Virus record (IMG/VR): IMGVR_UViG_3300005264_000118
Location: 1-39,194 of that record
From: a virus
DNA length: 39,194 nucleotides
Strand: one strand, 5' to 3'
Under the pieces are notes generated by a model that saw only the letters and a program-made list of their open reading frames with translations, did no database searches and was not told the DNA's origin. Every line of letters starts with the position of its first letter. The stretch's first letter is position 1. Below are positions 1-8,583 of the stretch, piece by piece. A program made the translations under genes and the position numbers.

Positions 1-1004
1 ACTAATGCTCTATTAGCCTGAAAATTAGTGCCGTTTCGGTTGACCGTAAGCAAATCAGTTGCTCCAATAGGGAGAGGTAGGACTGGCTGGTTTGCTGTGT
101 TTAGTGCGTTTGTAAGCTGACCAACATTGACTGCGTCCATAGGTTCTGTGCCTGCTGTTACATTGATTATTTTTGCTGTATTGACATTAATAGTAGTGAA
201 TCTTCCAAAATACGCTTGATTATTATTGGTTTGATATTCCCCTGCGTAGTTTCCAAGATACAAATTGTTAGTGCTGATTGAATACCGCCCAGCGTAACTC
301 CCTAAATAATTGTTGTCAAACCCAACTGCGTATCTCCCTGCATCACGTCCTATATAACTGTTGTAATCACCAACGGCGGAATAGCCTGCGTAAAAATTTA
401 TATAACTGTTGAAATTTCCGTTTGCGGAACGCCCTGCGCCATATCCCAAATAAGAGTTGTAATCACCAACGGCGGAACGCCCTGCGCCATATCCCAAATA
501 AGAGTTGTCAATGCCATCTGCAGAATAACCTGCGTAGCCCCCTAAAAAGACAGAATTGCTTGTATGCGAGCTATCGCCAGCATTATACCCTGCTTTGAAA
601 TTGCTGTATCCAAAATCGTTTATTGACTCTACTGTTGTCAAATTAGTAACTGTCAAGCTCCCTGCTACATCGCCGTCTCTGTCCAGTTTGTTCACACAAG
701 CGTCGTCTGCTATGTTTGTTACTATCACATAGTCAACCGATCCGGTTCCAGAACTTCCACCGCCGCCGATTGTCCCCTCAAACCCCACAACCGTACACGG
801 CACCGCTCCGGAAACAGTATTTAACGAGTATAAAGGTCCGTTGTTCCCGCTTTGCCAGCCGTTAGAAGTCAAATAAATCGGCATGGTACCGTTGTCCATA
901 TACAGGTCGTACATAGTTTGCGAATTTGCCACGGAAGCGAGGAGAACGGAAAGCAATACGAAGTTGAGAAGTTTTGAAGTTTTGAAGTTGAGTATTTTTT
1001 TCAT
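1..1004 (-). CDS. YadA-like repeat protein with signal peptide (tail fibre or adhesin), C-terminus cut by window edge
   Basis: The reading frame starts at 1004 and stays open to the window edge (334 codons seen). Residues 1-30 look like a Sec signal peptide: Lys-rich start, then the hydrophobic stretch FVLLSVLLASVA. A unique glycine-rich region follows, then residues about 141-255 hold roughly eight short repeats of the form YxGxxAGxxAxGxxN, like YadA head repeats. Near residue 289 the motif DAVNVGQL matches the YadA neck that leads into a trimeric stalk. It lies downstream of the tail genes, where a fibre is expected, but a signal peptide is unusual for a virion protein. It may be a surface adhesin carried by the prophage. 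Part of the signal peptide is written by an 8-bp-like dispersed repeat (gttttgaa). Confident in the frame and YadA-like architecture, unsure of the role. Confidence 0.75.
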   Translation of the reverse strand, partial: MKKILNFKTSKLLNFVLLSVLLASVANSQTMYDLYMDNGTMPIYLTSNGWQSGNNGPLYSLNTVSGAVPCTVVGFEGTIGGGGSSGTGSVDYVIVTNIADDACVNKLDRDGDVAGSLTVTNLTTVESINDFGYSNFKAGYNAGDSSHTSNSVFLGGYAGYSADGIDNSYLGYGAGRSAVGDYNSYLGYGAGRSANGNFNSYINFYAGYSAVGDYNSYIGRDAGRYAVGFDNNYLGSYAGRYSISTNNLYLGNYAGEYQTNNNQAYFGRFTTINVNTAKIINVTAGTEPMDAVNVGQLTNALNTANQPVLPLPIGATDLLTVNRNGTNFQANRAL

Positions 1005-1019
1005 GATATTTTTTTGTTT

Positions 1020-1050
1020 TGCCACAGAGGCACAGAGAACACAGAGAACC
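1020..1050. repeat. Dispersed intergenic repeat (cacagag type)
   Basis: A run of imperfect short repeats around 'cacagag' lies just upstream of the fibre gene. Similar strings occur at 11460-11488 ('cacggaaa'), and related 'cacgaa' strings at 8893, 9276, 18443 and 37665. They fill intergenic space and have no clear function. Confidence 0.6.
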
Positions 1051-1228
1051 AACCATTTTTTTATCATTTAATAGTATCAATTCGAAATTAAATTAAAAAA
1101 TGCGGCGAAAATTCCTTCCGAACACCCCCGCCGCACCGCCGAGAGAGCGAGCGTGAAACAATTGACAATGGACAGTTGATAATTGACAATGAATAATTAT
1201 CAACTATCAACTATCAACTATCAATTAA

Positions 1229-2008
1229 TTAGCTTCCCAACATAGAAATAACACCAACAACACCATCGGCCCTGATTGGGTCTTCTACTCTAAGGACACT
1301 TCCCGACAAATCAACTATATCGCTTTGTTTTGCAGAGATATTAAGATCAGCAGTAGGACGCACAAGATAAAACATCATTTCCAGAGATTCCGAAACCGAA
1401 CAGCCGGAGAATTTTTGTGTGTAATACCACGACCCAGCACACGGACGTCCCGAATCATTAAGAGCATTCATTTCCAATTCATCAGCATTACCACTTGAGT
1501 TATACGAATACACATAATCAAGAATAATTTCTACACCAATATCAGCAGTCGCAACAGTAATAGTCCCGCTTCCCGGGGTATCTTCAGCAAACTGTCCAGT
1601 AGTAGGCGTTCCAGTAACTTTTTCAAATTCGACCCCCGCTGCACTTCTTACAGTAATTTTTCCAGCAATATAGTTTTTGTTTGTAGCTTCTTTATTTACA
1701 GTTACTGTTGTAGTTCCAACAGTATGTGATTCGCCATATTCGTAACGTTCAATAGTAGCGCCAACTGCGTTATCGCCTTGACTGATTTTAACATCTTGAA
1801 TATTGAACAACGCACTTTTAGAGGTAATTTTAACGTCTTTTGAAGAAGTCCATGTTGCAAGCGGAAAGTTTCCCACACCGCCAAACTTTTCTGTAGTATT
1901 TGCGCTACCTTCCAAAGTTACTTCTTCCATGTTTCCGCTAAGCAGCGGAAGATCACCAGTTCTTGCAAAAAGAGCTTTTCCAACTCCGCCTATTTTTAGA
2001 TATTTCAT
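1229..2008 (-). CDS. Probable major tail (tube) protein
   Basis: A 259-residue protein with no signal peptide, rich in Thr, Val and Gly and predicted mainly beta-strand. It starts MKYLKIGGVGKALFART and has a GGAG ribosome site 11 bases upstream of the ATG. Its place after the capsid and connector genes, its length and the acidic beta-rich composition fit a siphophage tail tube subunit. The segment near residues 125-170 (TVRSAAGVEFEKVTG... then EIILDYVY) resembles the domain of tail-tube families that ends in a D-Y-x-Y strand. The family assignment rests on position and composition. Confidence 0.6.
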   Translation of the reverse strand: MKYLKIGGVGKALFARTGDLPLLSGNMEEVTLEGSANTTEKFGGVGNFPLATWTSSKDVKITSKSALFNIQDVKISQGDNAVGATIERYEYGESHTVGTTTVTVNKEATNKNYIAGKITVRSAAGVEFEKVTGTPTTGQFAEDTPGSGTITVATADIGVEIILDYVYSYNSSGNADELEMNALNDSGRPCAGSWYYTQKFSGCSVSESLEMMFYLVRPTADLNISAKQSDIVDLSGSVLRVEDPIRADGVVGVISMLGS

Positions 2009-2032
2009 AATATTTTTCTCCAGTTAATTATT

Positions 2033-2212
2033 ATTTTATGATTTTATGATTTTATTATTTTATGATTTTATGATTTTATGATTTTATGATTTTATGATTT
2101 TATGATTTTATGATTTTATGATTTTATGATTTTATGATTTTATTTATGATTTTATGATTTTATGATTTTATGATTTTATGATTTTATTATTTTATGATTT
2201 TATGATTTTATG
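2033..2212. repeat. 8-bp tandem repeat array (attttatg)n
   Basis: About 22 tandem copies of the octamer attttatg, with one-base variants (attttatt) and one 4-bp slip. It lies between the tail-protein start and the connector. Short stretches of the same octamer recur near 12763-12780, and a different octamer array closes the window at 39091. Confidence 0.95.
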
Positions 2213-2249
2213 ATTTATAAATCATCCAATCACCAAATCGTCAAATTCT

Positions 2250-2360
2250 TCAAACTCCATCCGATCTATAAATATAATCCGATTTTCCTGTACCGGAAAC
2301 AACAGCGAGAGTTACTTTGTCACCGATTGGATATCCAAGTTTTTTCAGAAAGACATTCAT
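2250..2360 (-). CDS. Small ORF overlapping the connector gene
   Basis: A 36-codon frame (MNVFLKKLGYPIGDKVTLAV...) starts at 2360 inside the end of the connector gene. AAGGAG lies about 13 bases upstream. The overlap and ribosome site suggest translational coupling. The protein is not recognised. It could also be the remnant of a longer connector or tail-completion protein. Confidence 0.35.
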   Translation of the reverse strand: MNVFLKKLGYPIGDKVTLAVVSGTGKSDYIYRSDGV

Positions 2361-2664
2361 AATCTGGGGATTTCTCCTTGATTATTTCAGGTGAAAATAC
2401 CTGGTCATAAGCAAGACAAGCCAACCGATAGATACATGCCCAATACAAACTCACAAAATCAGCGTTTTCTTCTGTTTGCGGGATAATCGTAGTCCAATCC
2501 CCGCCACGAGCTGTTATCAAATCAATAACATAATTTTCAGCAGTATCAACAAAAGGCCCGCTACTTGACAAGATAAGATCATCGTCCGGCAGTGCAAGAA
2601 TATTTGTATGAAAAACCCCGCGCACGTCATCTTGATAAACTCTTATTTTGTCGATTATTTGCAT
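2320..2664 (-). CDS. Probable head-tail connector protein
   Basis: A 114-residue protein, mostly helical, beginning MQIIDKIRVYQDDVRG. Size, helical content and place between the capsid and the tail tube match gp6/gp15-like connector (adaptor) proteins that dock under the portal. No catalytic motif is expected. The end overlaps the start of a 36-codon frame. The call is from synteny and general pattern. Confidence 0.45.
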   Translation of the reverse strand: MQIIDKIRVYQDDVRGVFHTNILALPDDDLILSSSGPFVDTAENYVIDLITARGGDWTTIIPQTEENADFVSLYWACIYRLACLAYDQVFSPEIIKEKSPDYECLSEKTWISNR

Positions 2665-2723
2665 CTCAAATTTTTTTATACACGAATTGCACTTATTAAC
2701 ACGAATCGTTTTTAATTAACCAA

Positions 2724-3119
2724 TCACTTTTTCTTTTTTGTGGTTTTAGCTTTACCAAAAGTCCCGCTTTTTTTATCCGACAATTCCGGTTGATTGCTAT
2801 CAACATTTTTTGTCGATTGAAAATCTTTAGCAGTTTCCAAATTTCCCAACTTCTCAACTTCCAAAATCTGTTGATTGCTATCATCATTTTTTGTCGATTG
2901 AAAATCTTTTGCAGCTTCAGAACTCTCAACCGAGAGGGTTGAGTTACATTCTGTCTTTTCAAGCCAGCCGTCCCTAACCGCATTTTTAATTACCAAAGTT
3001 TCTTCAGCCACATGATGCTTTTTTTCGCCCGGATGCCAAAACAGTTTTGACTGCCTGCAAAAAACATCTTTCTTGATCGCTAACGCCTTTTTAGTTAATT
3101 TGTAAACATTTTCTTTCAT
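2724..3119 (-). CDS. Hypothetical protein containing repeat-encoded peptides
   Basis: A 131-residue basic protein. Residues 1-50 (KALAIKKDVFCRQSKLF, then WHPGEKKHH) look like a small domain often found next to capsid genes. The second half is built largely from dispersed DNA repeats: the peptide AKDFQSTKN(D/V)DSNQ appears twice, 31 residues apart, and the segment between (ILEVEKLGNLET) is coded by another intergenic repeat type. It ends in a Lys-rich tail (KTTKKKK). It lies between capsid and connector. The N-terminal part is probably the functional domain. Confidence 0.6.
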   Translation of the reverse strand: MKENVYKLTKKALAIKKDVFCRQSKLFWHPGEKKHHVAEETLVIKNAVRDGWLEKTECNSTLSVESSEAAKDFQSTKNDDSNQQILEVEKLGNLETAKDFQSTKNVDSNQPELSDKKSGTFGKAKTTKKKK

Positions 3120-3198
3120 GACATTCTTAGTTTATTTTTTTTACAAAGCGGAGGTTTTAAAACCTCCGCTTTATTCAACTTATTTGAACACAAAGCAA

Positions 3199-4383
3199 CT
3201 AAATATTAGTCATTTTTCTTATGGCTGCATTGCTACGAATATAAAATGCGTCTGCAAGAGTTACGTACAACGCTTCTAACTGTCTGCTCATGATTTTTTC
3301 AGCTTCAGTCAGTTTAACTCCAGCAGTAGTAACCTGCACAGCAGCAAACTTCGGATCAATAGCTGCCAGAGTGGTTGCCGGACAATCAGGATGCACTATT
3401 AATTCAGTACCATTCCATTGCGAGTTTTGGACTTTAATATCTTCACCGATAATTGCTCTTTTTCTATCAGAAAAAAAGTTCATCAACTGAATAGGATCAA
3501 CTGAAGGTTTTTGCATTAGCAACACAGCAATAATCATATCTATATCGCCAAGGATTTTGGTAAATTTATAACCTTCATCCATTGCTGTAAACTTTAGGTG
3601 AGTTTTGTACTGAATAGTTCCGGTTCCGTTTGTATCACCAGTATTAAAACTGTTTTTTGTAGCGGAAGTTCCAGCGGCAAAAATAGTACCTACCAGTTCG
3701 CCAACTTGATCACGTCTGCTTTTTAACGCTATTTCTTTTATTGCAAGTTTGAATAAAGGAATAGGCATTTCGCGAATTGCTTCATAAGTAGCAACAAATT
3801 TTACGCCTCGTTTGCCTACTGTTTGAGCTGCTTCGTTAAAAACTAAAAGAGCTTCAGGGTATTCTCCACCAGGAGCAATTTGTTTCATTCCGGTTTTGAT
3901 TGCAGAAAGGTCAAGTCCCCATTCGCGGTAAGTACCGTTCGGGGTAATAACATTTTCTGCTATCAACCCACGAACATCCCAACTTTCGCGTGCTGCTTCG
4001 CGCATTGTTCTTGATACAAATTCAGGAACAAGAGCTGTGCCTGCGGTTGTATTAAAAAACAAATTCATTTTCCCGGCAAAAATTCCCAACTCACTATTGT
4101 TTTTCGTTGGAATGTTAAGCCGTTGACAAACTTGCTCAAAACCGTCAAGCCCATCTTCACTTTTTCCGAGAAGATTTGTTAATACCGCCGTTCCTGTCAT
4201 TGGGGTATCGCCATCACCTGTTTTAATATCCTGACAAGCAGAATAAAATTTCAAACCATCAGCATTAAGCATTTCAATTACATTTTCTACCGACAATCTG
4301 TCAACACCGCTGTCATTTACAAGCTCGTTTACAACCTTTGCAGGCCCGCCTTGCATTAAATCTTTAAATAATCCGTCTTTCAT
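3199..4383 (-). CDS. Major capsid protein (HK97 fold, probable)
   Basis: A 394-residue protein with GGTG before the ATG. Pattern and length fit an HK97-fold capsid protein: a helical N-terminal arm (residues 1-110), then a core starting near AGTALVPEFVSRTMREAA, the E-loop/P-domain region with REWGLDLSAIKTGMKQI, and a C-terminal A-domain (MSRQLEALYVTLADAFYIRS). It sits directly downstream of the decoration and protease/scaffold genes, the usual head cassette order. No separate delta domain cleavage site could be identified by eye. Confidence 0.75.
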   Translation of the reverse strand: MKDGLFKDLMQGGPAKVVNELVNDSGVDRLSVENVIEMLNADGLKFYSACQDIKTGDGDTPMTGTAVLTNLLGKSEDGLDGFEQVCQRLNIPTKNNSELGIFAGKMNLFFNTTAGTALVPEFVSRTMREAARESWDVRGLIAENVITPNGTYREWGLDLSAIKTGMKQIAPGGEYPEALLVFNEAAQTVGKRGVKFVATYEAIREMPIPLFKLAIKEIALKSRRDQVGELVGTIFAAGTSATKNSFNTGDTNGTGTIQYKTHLKFTAMDEGYKFTKILGDIDMIIAVLLMQKPSVDPIQLMNFFSDRKRAIIGEDIKVQNSQWNGTELIVHPDCPATTLAAIDPKFAAVQVTTAGVKLTEAEKIMSRQLEALYVTLADAFYIRSNAAIRKMTNI

Positions 4384-4448
4384 TTTTCACCTTCTTATTT
4401 TTTAAGGGTTAGTATTTTTTTTAATTCAGTTATTCCGAACATTTCGGA

Positions 4449-4820
4449 TTAATTAATTGCAACTTCCAACACATCGCCATCAGCTGCTGCACTCTCAAAA
4501 GCCTTTGCGCTTGAGCGAACAGTTCCCGATGATGCTGTCGCTTTAATCTTGCCGCTTCCTGCCGAAACAACAAACATTCCGGCTGTAATTGCCGCAGATG
4601 CTATCAACTCTTTTATGCCTTGACGCTCCACGCCTACAGTCAAATTATCTCTTGCAATTGATGTTAAAACATAATCAATTTCATCTCCATTGGTGCAAAG
4701 TTCACAGATGTTTCCTGCTGCAACTTTACATGGTTTTCCAACATCAGCTGTTGTCAATGGTGTTGATGGCTGTAAAAGTGTCAACGCGTTTAATTTTCCT
4801 ACATTATCTACTGGATACAT
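4449..4820 (-). CDS. Capsid decoration (cement) protein, DUF2190-like
   Basis: A 123-residue protein. The start at 4820 (MYPVDNVGKLN) is chosen over an upstream in-frame ATG because AAGGAG lies 7 bases before it. Alternating Val/Ala/Gly strands and the segment AAITAGMFVVSAGSGKIKAT are typical of small beta-barrel cement proteins (DUF2190 type) that trimerise on the capsid surface. It is upstream of the major capsid gene. Confidence 0.65.
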   Translation of the reverse strand: MYPVDNVGKLNALTLLQPSTPLTTADVGKPCKVAAGNICELCTNGDEIDYVLTSIARDNLTVGVERQGIKELIASAAITAGMFVVSAGSGKIKATASSGTVRSSAKAFESAAADGDVLEVAIN

Positions 4821-4843
4821 AACTTTTCTCCTTTTTGTTCCCA

Positions 4844-4877
4844 ATTCCCCCTTGTCAAAGGGGGTTAGGGGGTTGTT
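4844..4877. repeat. Dispersed CCCCCTT/AAGGGGG hairpin repeat
   Basis: The hairpin CCCCCTT...AAAGGGGG followed by ttagggggttgtt lies upstream of the decoration gene. Copies with minor changes occur near 15408, 15813, 21489, 24891 and 26413, always between genes. The hairpin may act as a weak terminator or processing signal but is best described as a dispersed repeat. Confidence 0.8.
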
Positions 4878-4918
4878 TAATTAATTAATTATTCAATTTT
4901 TATTTATATTATTTACAA

Positions 4919-6256
4919 CTAAAACTTAAAAGCGGAAGCCGGTTTATTTCTTCCTGATTTTTTTTTGGTTTGAGTTTGTGTCAAAGCTTCTGTGTTTGTT
5001 ACTTCGGCTATTTCAGCTTCCCTAATTTCTATTTCCTTAACAAGTTCCGCTGCGCCGAGCTTGAGAAAACTTTCTGCTTTCGCAGCTTCGTTGCCTTTCA
5101 GTTTTATATCAAGTGTTTCAATTTTCTTAGATAGCAACTCTCGCAACTCTGTTCCCAGCTTAGCAAGCACTCCGAGCTGTTCTATCTGTTCAGAAAAAGA
5201 CAACTCTTTCTCATCATCAGACTCCCCGGTTGCCGAGCTTGTCGAAGCACCAGCCAACGCTTCCGCTATTTCTGTCAAATTAGTTTCCGCAGCCGACTTT
5301 AATTGCCGTTCGGTATCGACATCTTTTGTCGATTGAGCAAGTTCCGCTTTCAGAGCATCTTTTTCTTCTTTCAACTTTTTGATTTTAGTTTCTTTTTTTG
5401 CAAGAGTTTTTGCATGATTTGCCGACTGTTTTTCAAGAAGAGTTGTTTCAGGATTTTCAGGATTTTCTTCCTTTGTGCCTTCGCAATCTTTGTGAAAAAC
5501 AGGAAACTCCAAAGTTTTCAAGTTCTTTGCATATCCATCAGCAGCTTTTTTCATCAGCTCTGGATGTTCAGGCAGTTTTTCTCCTTCGAAAAGTTGAGAA
5601 GTAGCATCTGCAAAAAGTTTCTGCGAAATTTTTGCTACATCAGCAAGTGTTCCCAAACGACCTTCGCTTCCTCCTTTGTAAACAGGCGAAACTTCTCGTA
5701 ATGCTGAATCGCCTTCGTCTATCATCATGTCAAGCACGCATTTTTCGCCTGCATAAACTTGCCCCGGCCAATGATAAACGCGCCCTTCATCCGACTGTAT
5801 TTTAGATTTTTTAGCAGCTTCCATACATTCATCAGAAAACCATTTATTCCCACAAACGCTGCATTTCAGCCAAGAATAATTAAGCCCGGCACTAACAGCC
5901 TGGACTTCTCCCGATAAATATTTTTCTCCAAATTCTGCCGACCTCGTAAACGCCAACGCGTTAAGAGTTTTTCCGTTTTCGTTTTCGCCAATATCAGCTG
6001 CAAACAATCTGCCCATAGGCAACTCACTTGTATCATGATTTTTCTGGAGGCTCACTCCTTCATCTCCATTAATATCTTTTGCAGCTTGATTTATCCATGT
6101 AACATCTGCTCGTGTGTGGTAAGAAGTTTCCGCCTGGCCTATTACCAGCATCGGAATAACTCCAACATCTTCTTTTTCAAGTTCGCCGGGAGCAAATCGA
6201 TTGATACTTTTCAACTGTTTTTCGTCCGGTGCCAAATCTTTAAATGTTTTTTTCAT
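4919..6256 (-). CDS. Prohead protease fused to scaffold domain
   Basis: A 445-residue protein from the start at 6256 (MKKTFKDLAPDEKQL). The N-terminal half looks like a capsid maturation protease: KNHDTSELPMGRLF contains the His-Asp pair and GEVQAVSAGLNYSW a serine in a G-x-V-x-x-V-S setting, as in peptidase S78/U35 families. A zinc-binding insert follows the Ser (CSVCGNKWFSDEC). The C-terminal half (about 270-420) is a long charged coiled coil, as in scaffold proteins, which are usually removed by the protease. At about residue 310 the peptide AQSTKDVDT is coded by a dispersed repeat. The gene directly precedes decoration and capsid genes. Confidence 0.7.
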   Translation of the reverse strand: MKKTFKDLAPDEKQLKSINRFAPGELEKEDVGVIPMLVIGQAETSYHTRADVTWINQAAKDINGDEGVSLQKNHDTSELPMGRLFAADIGENENGKTLNALAFTRSAEFGEKYLSGEVQAVSAGLNYSWLKCSVCGNKWFSDECMEAAKKSKIQSDEGRVYHWPGQVYAGEKCVLDMMIDEGDSALREVSPVYKGGSEGRLGTLADVAKISQKLFADATSQLFEGEKLPEHPELMKKAADGYAKNLKTLEFPVFHKDCEGTKEENPENPETTLLEKQSANHAKTLAKKETKIKKLKEEKDALKAELAQSTKDVDTERQLKSAAETNLTEIAEALAGASTSSATGESDDEKELSFSEQIEQLGVLAKLGTELRELLSKKIETLDIKLKGNEAAKAESFLKLGAAELVKEIEIREAEIAEVTNTEALTQTQTKKKSGRNKPASAFKF

Positions 6257-6333
6257 ATTCTTTTTAATGTAGCCCAAGTCTATGACTTGATAGTTAAGGG
6301 TTAAACCTTCATTCAAAATTCAAAATTCATAAT

Positions 6334-6456
6334 TCATAATTTTTTCGCCACCATTTCTGCTATATTTTTTTTTCGATGAATTATTGCATGAAGTTTCGCT
6401 TCCCGCTCCTTCTCTTTTAACAACTCATCAACAGTTTTATTATTTTTTTTTGACAT
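6334..6456 (-). CDS. Small charged protein between portal and protease
   Basis: A 40-codon frame starting MSKKNNKTVDELLKEKER and ending MVAKKL-TGA. It is strongly charged and helical, and fills the gap between the portal and the protease. AAAAA-rich sequence precedes it with no clear ribosome site. Not recognised. Confidence 0.45.
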   Translation of the reverse strand: MSKKNNKTVDELLKEKEREAKLHAIIHRKKNIAEMVAKKL

Positions 6457-6481
6457 TTTTTTACCGATTACCGATTACCGA

Positions 6482-7954
6482 CTACTCTTCCGTTCCATTC
6501 TTCTTCTCACTCGAACTAACGCTTGACCTTTCTACTTCTTTGGTTATGCCACTCGTTGCCCTGTCAATCAAAAACTTTTTAGCAATTTTTTCTTCCGCTG
6601 CCGTCAACACCGGCAAACTTCCCGGCTCGTTTCTCAAAGCCTTTCTCGCTTCTGCAAAGGTAATAGCCCCTGCAGCATACCTTTTGGCTGTGTTCTCAAT
6701 TTTGATCGCATCCCATTGCGCTATTTCCGATTCGCCTCGCAAATCTATGCTGTCAAACTTCGCTATCACTCTACCACGCCTGCCTGAAAACCACAAAGCC
6801 CTTGTCAAAACTATTCCCAAAACTTCTGCAGTTTCCGATTGCAAATATTTCAAAAACCCTACTACATAAGGTTGCTTTTCTTCCTTCCCTTCAGTTGCAC
6901 TTTTCCCTACTGTCCGTCCAAGCATAGAAGGCACGGTTTTTAATGCTGCAACTATTTGCTGATCTATAACCGCCATCAAAGGTCGAATGTCAAACCAGCT
7001 TCCCCCTGACTTACTCTCCACTACTCCAATTTCTACACCGGAACTTACAACGTAACTATCTTCAGCTTGCATTCGCTGATACTCACTCTTCCAATGTTGC
7101 AACTGGTTATCTATAAATTTCGCCGAAGCATCAGGGTCCCGTGCTACATCCGCTGGTGCTCCTAAAATTAATGCTGCTTCATCCAGCTTTACAATCGTTT
7201 TCGGAAACATCTTTTTGGCAAGTTGAGCAAGGTCTATTAATATTGTCAACTGCTGCCAAATTATTGTCAAAACCGGTAGAAAAGGCGATACCCCATAAGG
7301 ATTATTTATTCTTTCGTCAAATGCCCTAAACATTATCCGGGGATTATCTATCTTTTTATCGTCCGCCATTCCGCCACCTGTCCACCACGGCGTTAGCTTT
7401 TTCGTTTTAGCGTTTTCAGTAAACTTTATTTTGTTGGAATCCGCTACCAAAAAGTACAAAGGTTCCAAATATCGATCAACCATTGTTTCTATCAAGGTTG
7501 CTCCTTTAACCAAAAAACTCATTCCAACTTGCCGAGCTATTTTCCTTATTCCTTTGTTTCCTACAAAACTTTTTTCCGCAGAGCTATCATTTTCTAATTT
7601 CGACAAAAACGCTTTTAGCCACTTATCATTTTTTTTATCAAAAACTCCAATTTCATTTTCGGCAGAAAATGTTAAATTCGTGCCTGATAAGTTCAAAGCA
7701 TCATTCAACGCTTTTGAAACATCAGGATGCTCATCTATTAACCTGTCAAGAAGGTCTGCAGGGGAATAATATCCTGATGACAGCGATAGTAAATCAAGAT
7801 TCGTTGGCCTTGTAAAATTGCCAGCTTGCAAATAGCCACTGCCGAAACCGCTGTTGCCAACCGGCAACAACGTAGGTTTGACATACGCATTATTTTTTGC
7901 AAGAGTCTTTCTGCCCACAGAAAACGTTCCGCTTGTTTTAATTTTTGTTTCCAC
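6482..7954 (-). CDS. Phage portal protein (DUF935-like)
   Basis: A 490-residue protein beginning with a GTG codon at 7954 (V/M-ETKIKTSGTF). The size and the pattern fit a portal of the Mu gp29/DUF935 type: an N-terminal region with LLDRLIDEHPDVSKAL, a central strand-rich part (GATLIETMVDRYLEPLYF), the helix bundle with LAQLAKKMFPKTIVKL and PSMLGRTVGKSATEG, and a C-terminal helical tail. The portal forms the dodecameric ring for DNA packaging. Upstream sequence consists of tta-rich repeats with no clear ribosome site. An overlapping 72-codon frame starting at 7956 is a shadow. Confidence 0.7.
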   Translation of the reverse strand: METKIKTSGTFSVGRKTLAKNNAYVKPTLLPVGNSGFGSGYLQAGNFTRPTNLDLLSLSSGYYSPADLLDRLIDEHPDVSKALNDALNLSGTNLTFSAENEIGVFDKKNDKWLKAFLSKLENDSSAEKSFVGNKGIRKIARQVGMSFLVKGATLIETMVDRYLEPLYFLVADSNKIKFTENAKTKKLTPWWTGGGMADDKKIDNPRIMFRAFDERINNPYGVSPFLPVLTIIWQQLTILIDLAQLAKKMFPKTIVKLDEAALILGAPADVARDPDASAKFIDNQLQHWKSEYQRMQAEDSYVVSSGVEIGVVESKSGGSWFDIRPLMAVIDQQIVAALKTVPSMLGRTVGKSATEGKEEKQPYVVGFLKYLQSETAEVLGIVLTRALWFSGRRGRVIAKFDSIDLRGESEIAQWDAIKIENTAKRYAAGAITFAEARKALRNEPGSLPVLTAAEEKIAKKFLIDRATSGITKEVERSSVSSSEKKNGTEE

Positions 7955-8076
7955 ATTTAATTATTTAATGATTTAACGATTTAATGATTGATGATTTTCA
8001 AAACCAAACCGCCAAAACTTTATTTTCTTTCATTTTTTTTCATTAACAATTATTTCCATTGTCTTTTAAAAAGAAT

Positions 8077-8106
8077 GCGCCTATCTGCCTGCATGCAGAT
8101 AGGCGC
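8077..8106. other. Perfect 12-bp GC-rich hairpin
   Basis: The arms at 8077-8088 and 8095-8106 are perfect reverse complements (GCGCCTATCTGC / GCAGATAGGCGC) around a 6-base loop. It is GC-rich in very AT-rich surroundings and lies 15 bases before a small plus-strand frame. There is no T-run, so it is not a typical terminator. Confidence 0.75.
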
Positions 8107-8120
8107 CCTAAAGGATAACT

Positions 8121-8249
8121 ATGAAAAAAGAACTAAATGCCACGAGAGCTACCCGCAACATAATTTCACAGACAGTTTATCAAAAAAAAAAACATCTTGC
8201 TTTATCTTTTTCAAGATTTTGCAAGATGTTTCAAGATTTTTCGATGTAA
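8121..8249 (+). CDS. Possible small antisense-oriented ORF
   Basis: A 42-codon plus-strand frame, MKKELNATRATRNIISQ..., with AAAGGAT 5 bases upstream of its ATG. It runs against the late genes and contains an 11-bp inverted repeat (8189-8232 region, AAACATCTTGC / GCAAGATGTTT). It may be a real small protein or a structured RNA. Confidence 0.3.
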   Translation: MKKELNATRATRNIISQTVYQKKKHLALSFSRFCKMFQDFSM

Positions 8250-8270
8250 CTCAACCGTCTCGGTTGATAT

Positions 8271-8453
8271 TTAAAGATACACTTTCCTATTGTGTTCATG
8301 TTCTATTATTTCTTCAAGGTACCATTCAAGAGGTTTAGTTTCTGGATCTATAGGCGGCGGCAACCGCCCATCTTTTATCATATTAAAAACAGTCCTTTCG
8401 CTTTTCTCATATCTCGCACAAAGTTTTTTAACAGTAATTTTTTCTTTTATCAT
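8271..8453 (-). CDS. Small helix-turn-helix DNA-binding protein (AlpA/MerR-like)
   Basis: A 60-residue protein from the start at 8453 (MIKEKITVKKLCARYEKSE). The segment TVKKLCARYEKSERTVFNMI followed by KDGRLPPPI matches the winged helix of small excisionase/AlpA-like proteins, where the helix-turn-helix is followed by a Gly-x-Leu-Pro turn. A GTG upstream at 8480 falls in a dispersed repeat and is not used here. It sits between the portal and the terminase side, where TerS-like or regulatory proteins are also possible. Confidence 0.6.
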   Translation of the reverse strand: MIKEKITVKKLCARYEKSERTVFNMIKDGRLPPPIDPETKPLEWYLEEIIEHEHNRKVYL

Positions 8454-8583
8454 AATTTCTTTTTTATTAATTTTAACCACGAATTAATTAATTATTATCG
8501 TTTTGACTTACATCATTCCGTCCACATCTTTTGTCGATTTCAACCGACAAAAATTGTCGGTTGAAACGGCGGTTACTAATTAA

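Noticed and set aside
1-1004. Diversity-generating retroelement acting on the fibre
   Set aside because: No reverse transcriptase and no template repeat pair with adenine-specific changes were seen. The repeats are YadA-type structural units.
7738-7956. Alternative ATG frame at the portal start
   Set aside because: It overlaps the portal N-terminus, ends early and shows no protein pattern. The GTG at 7954 gives the full portal frame.
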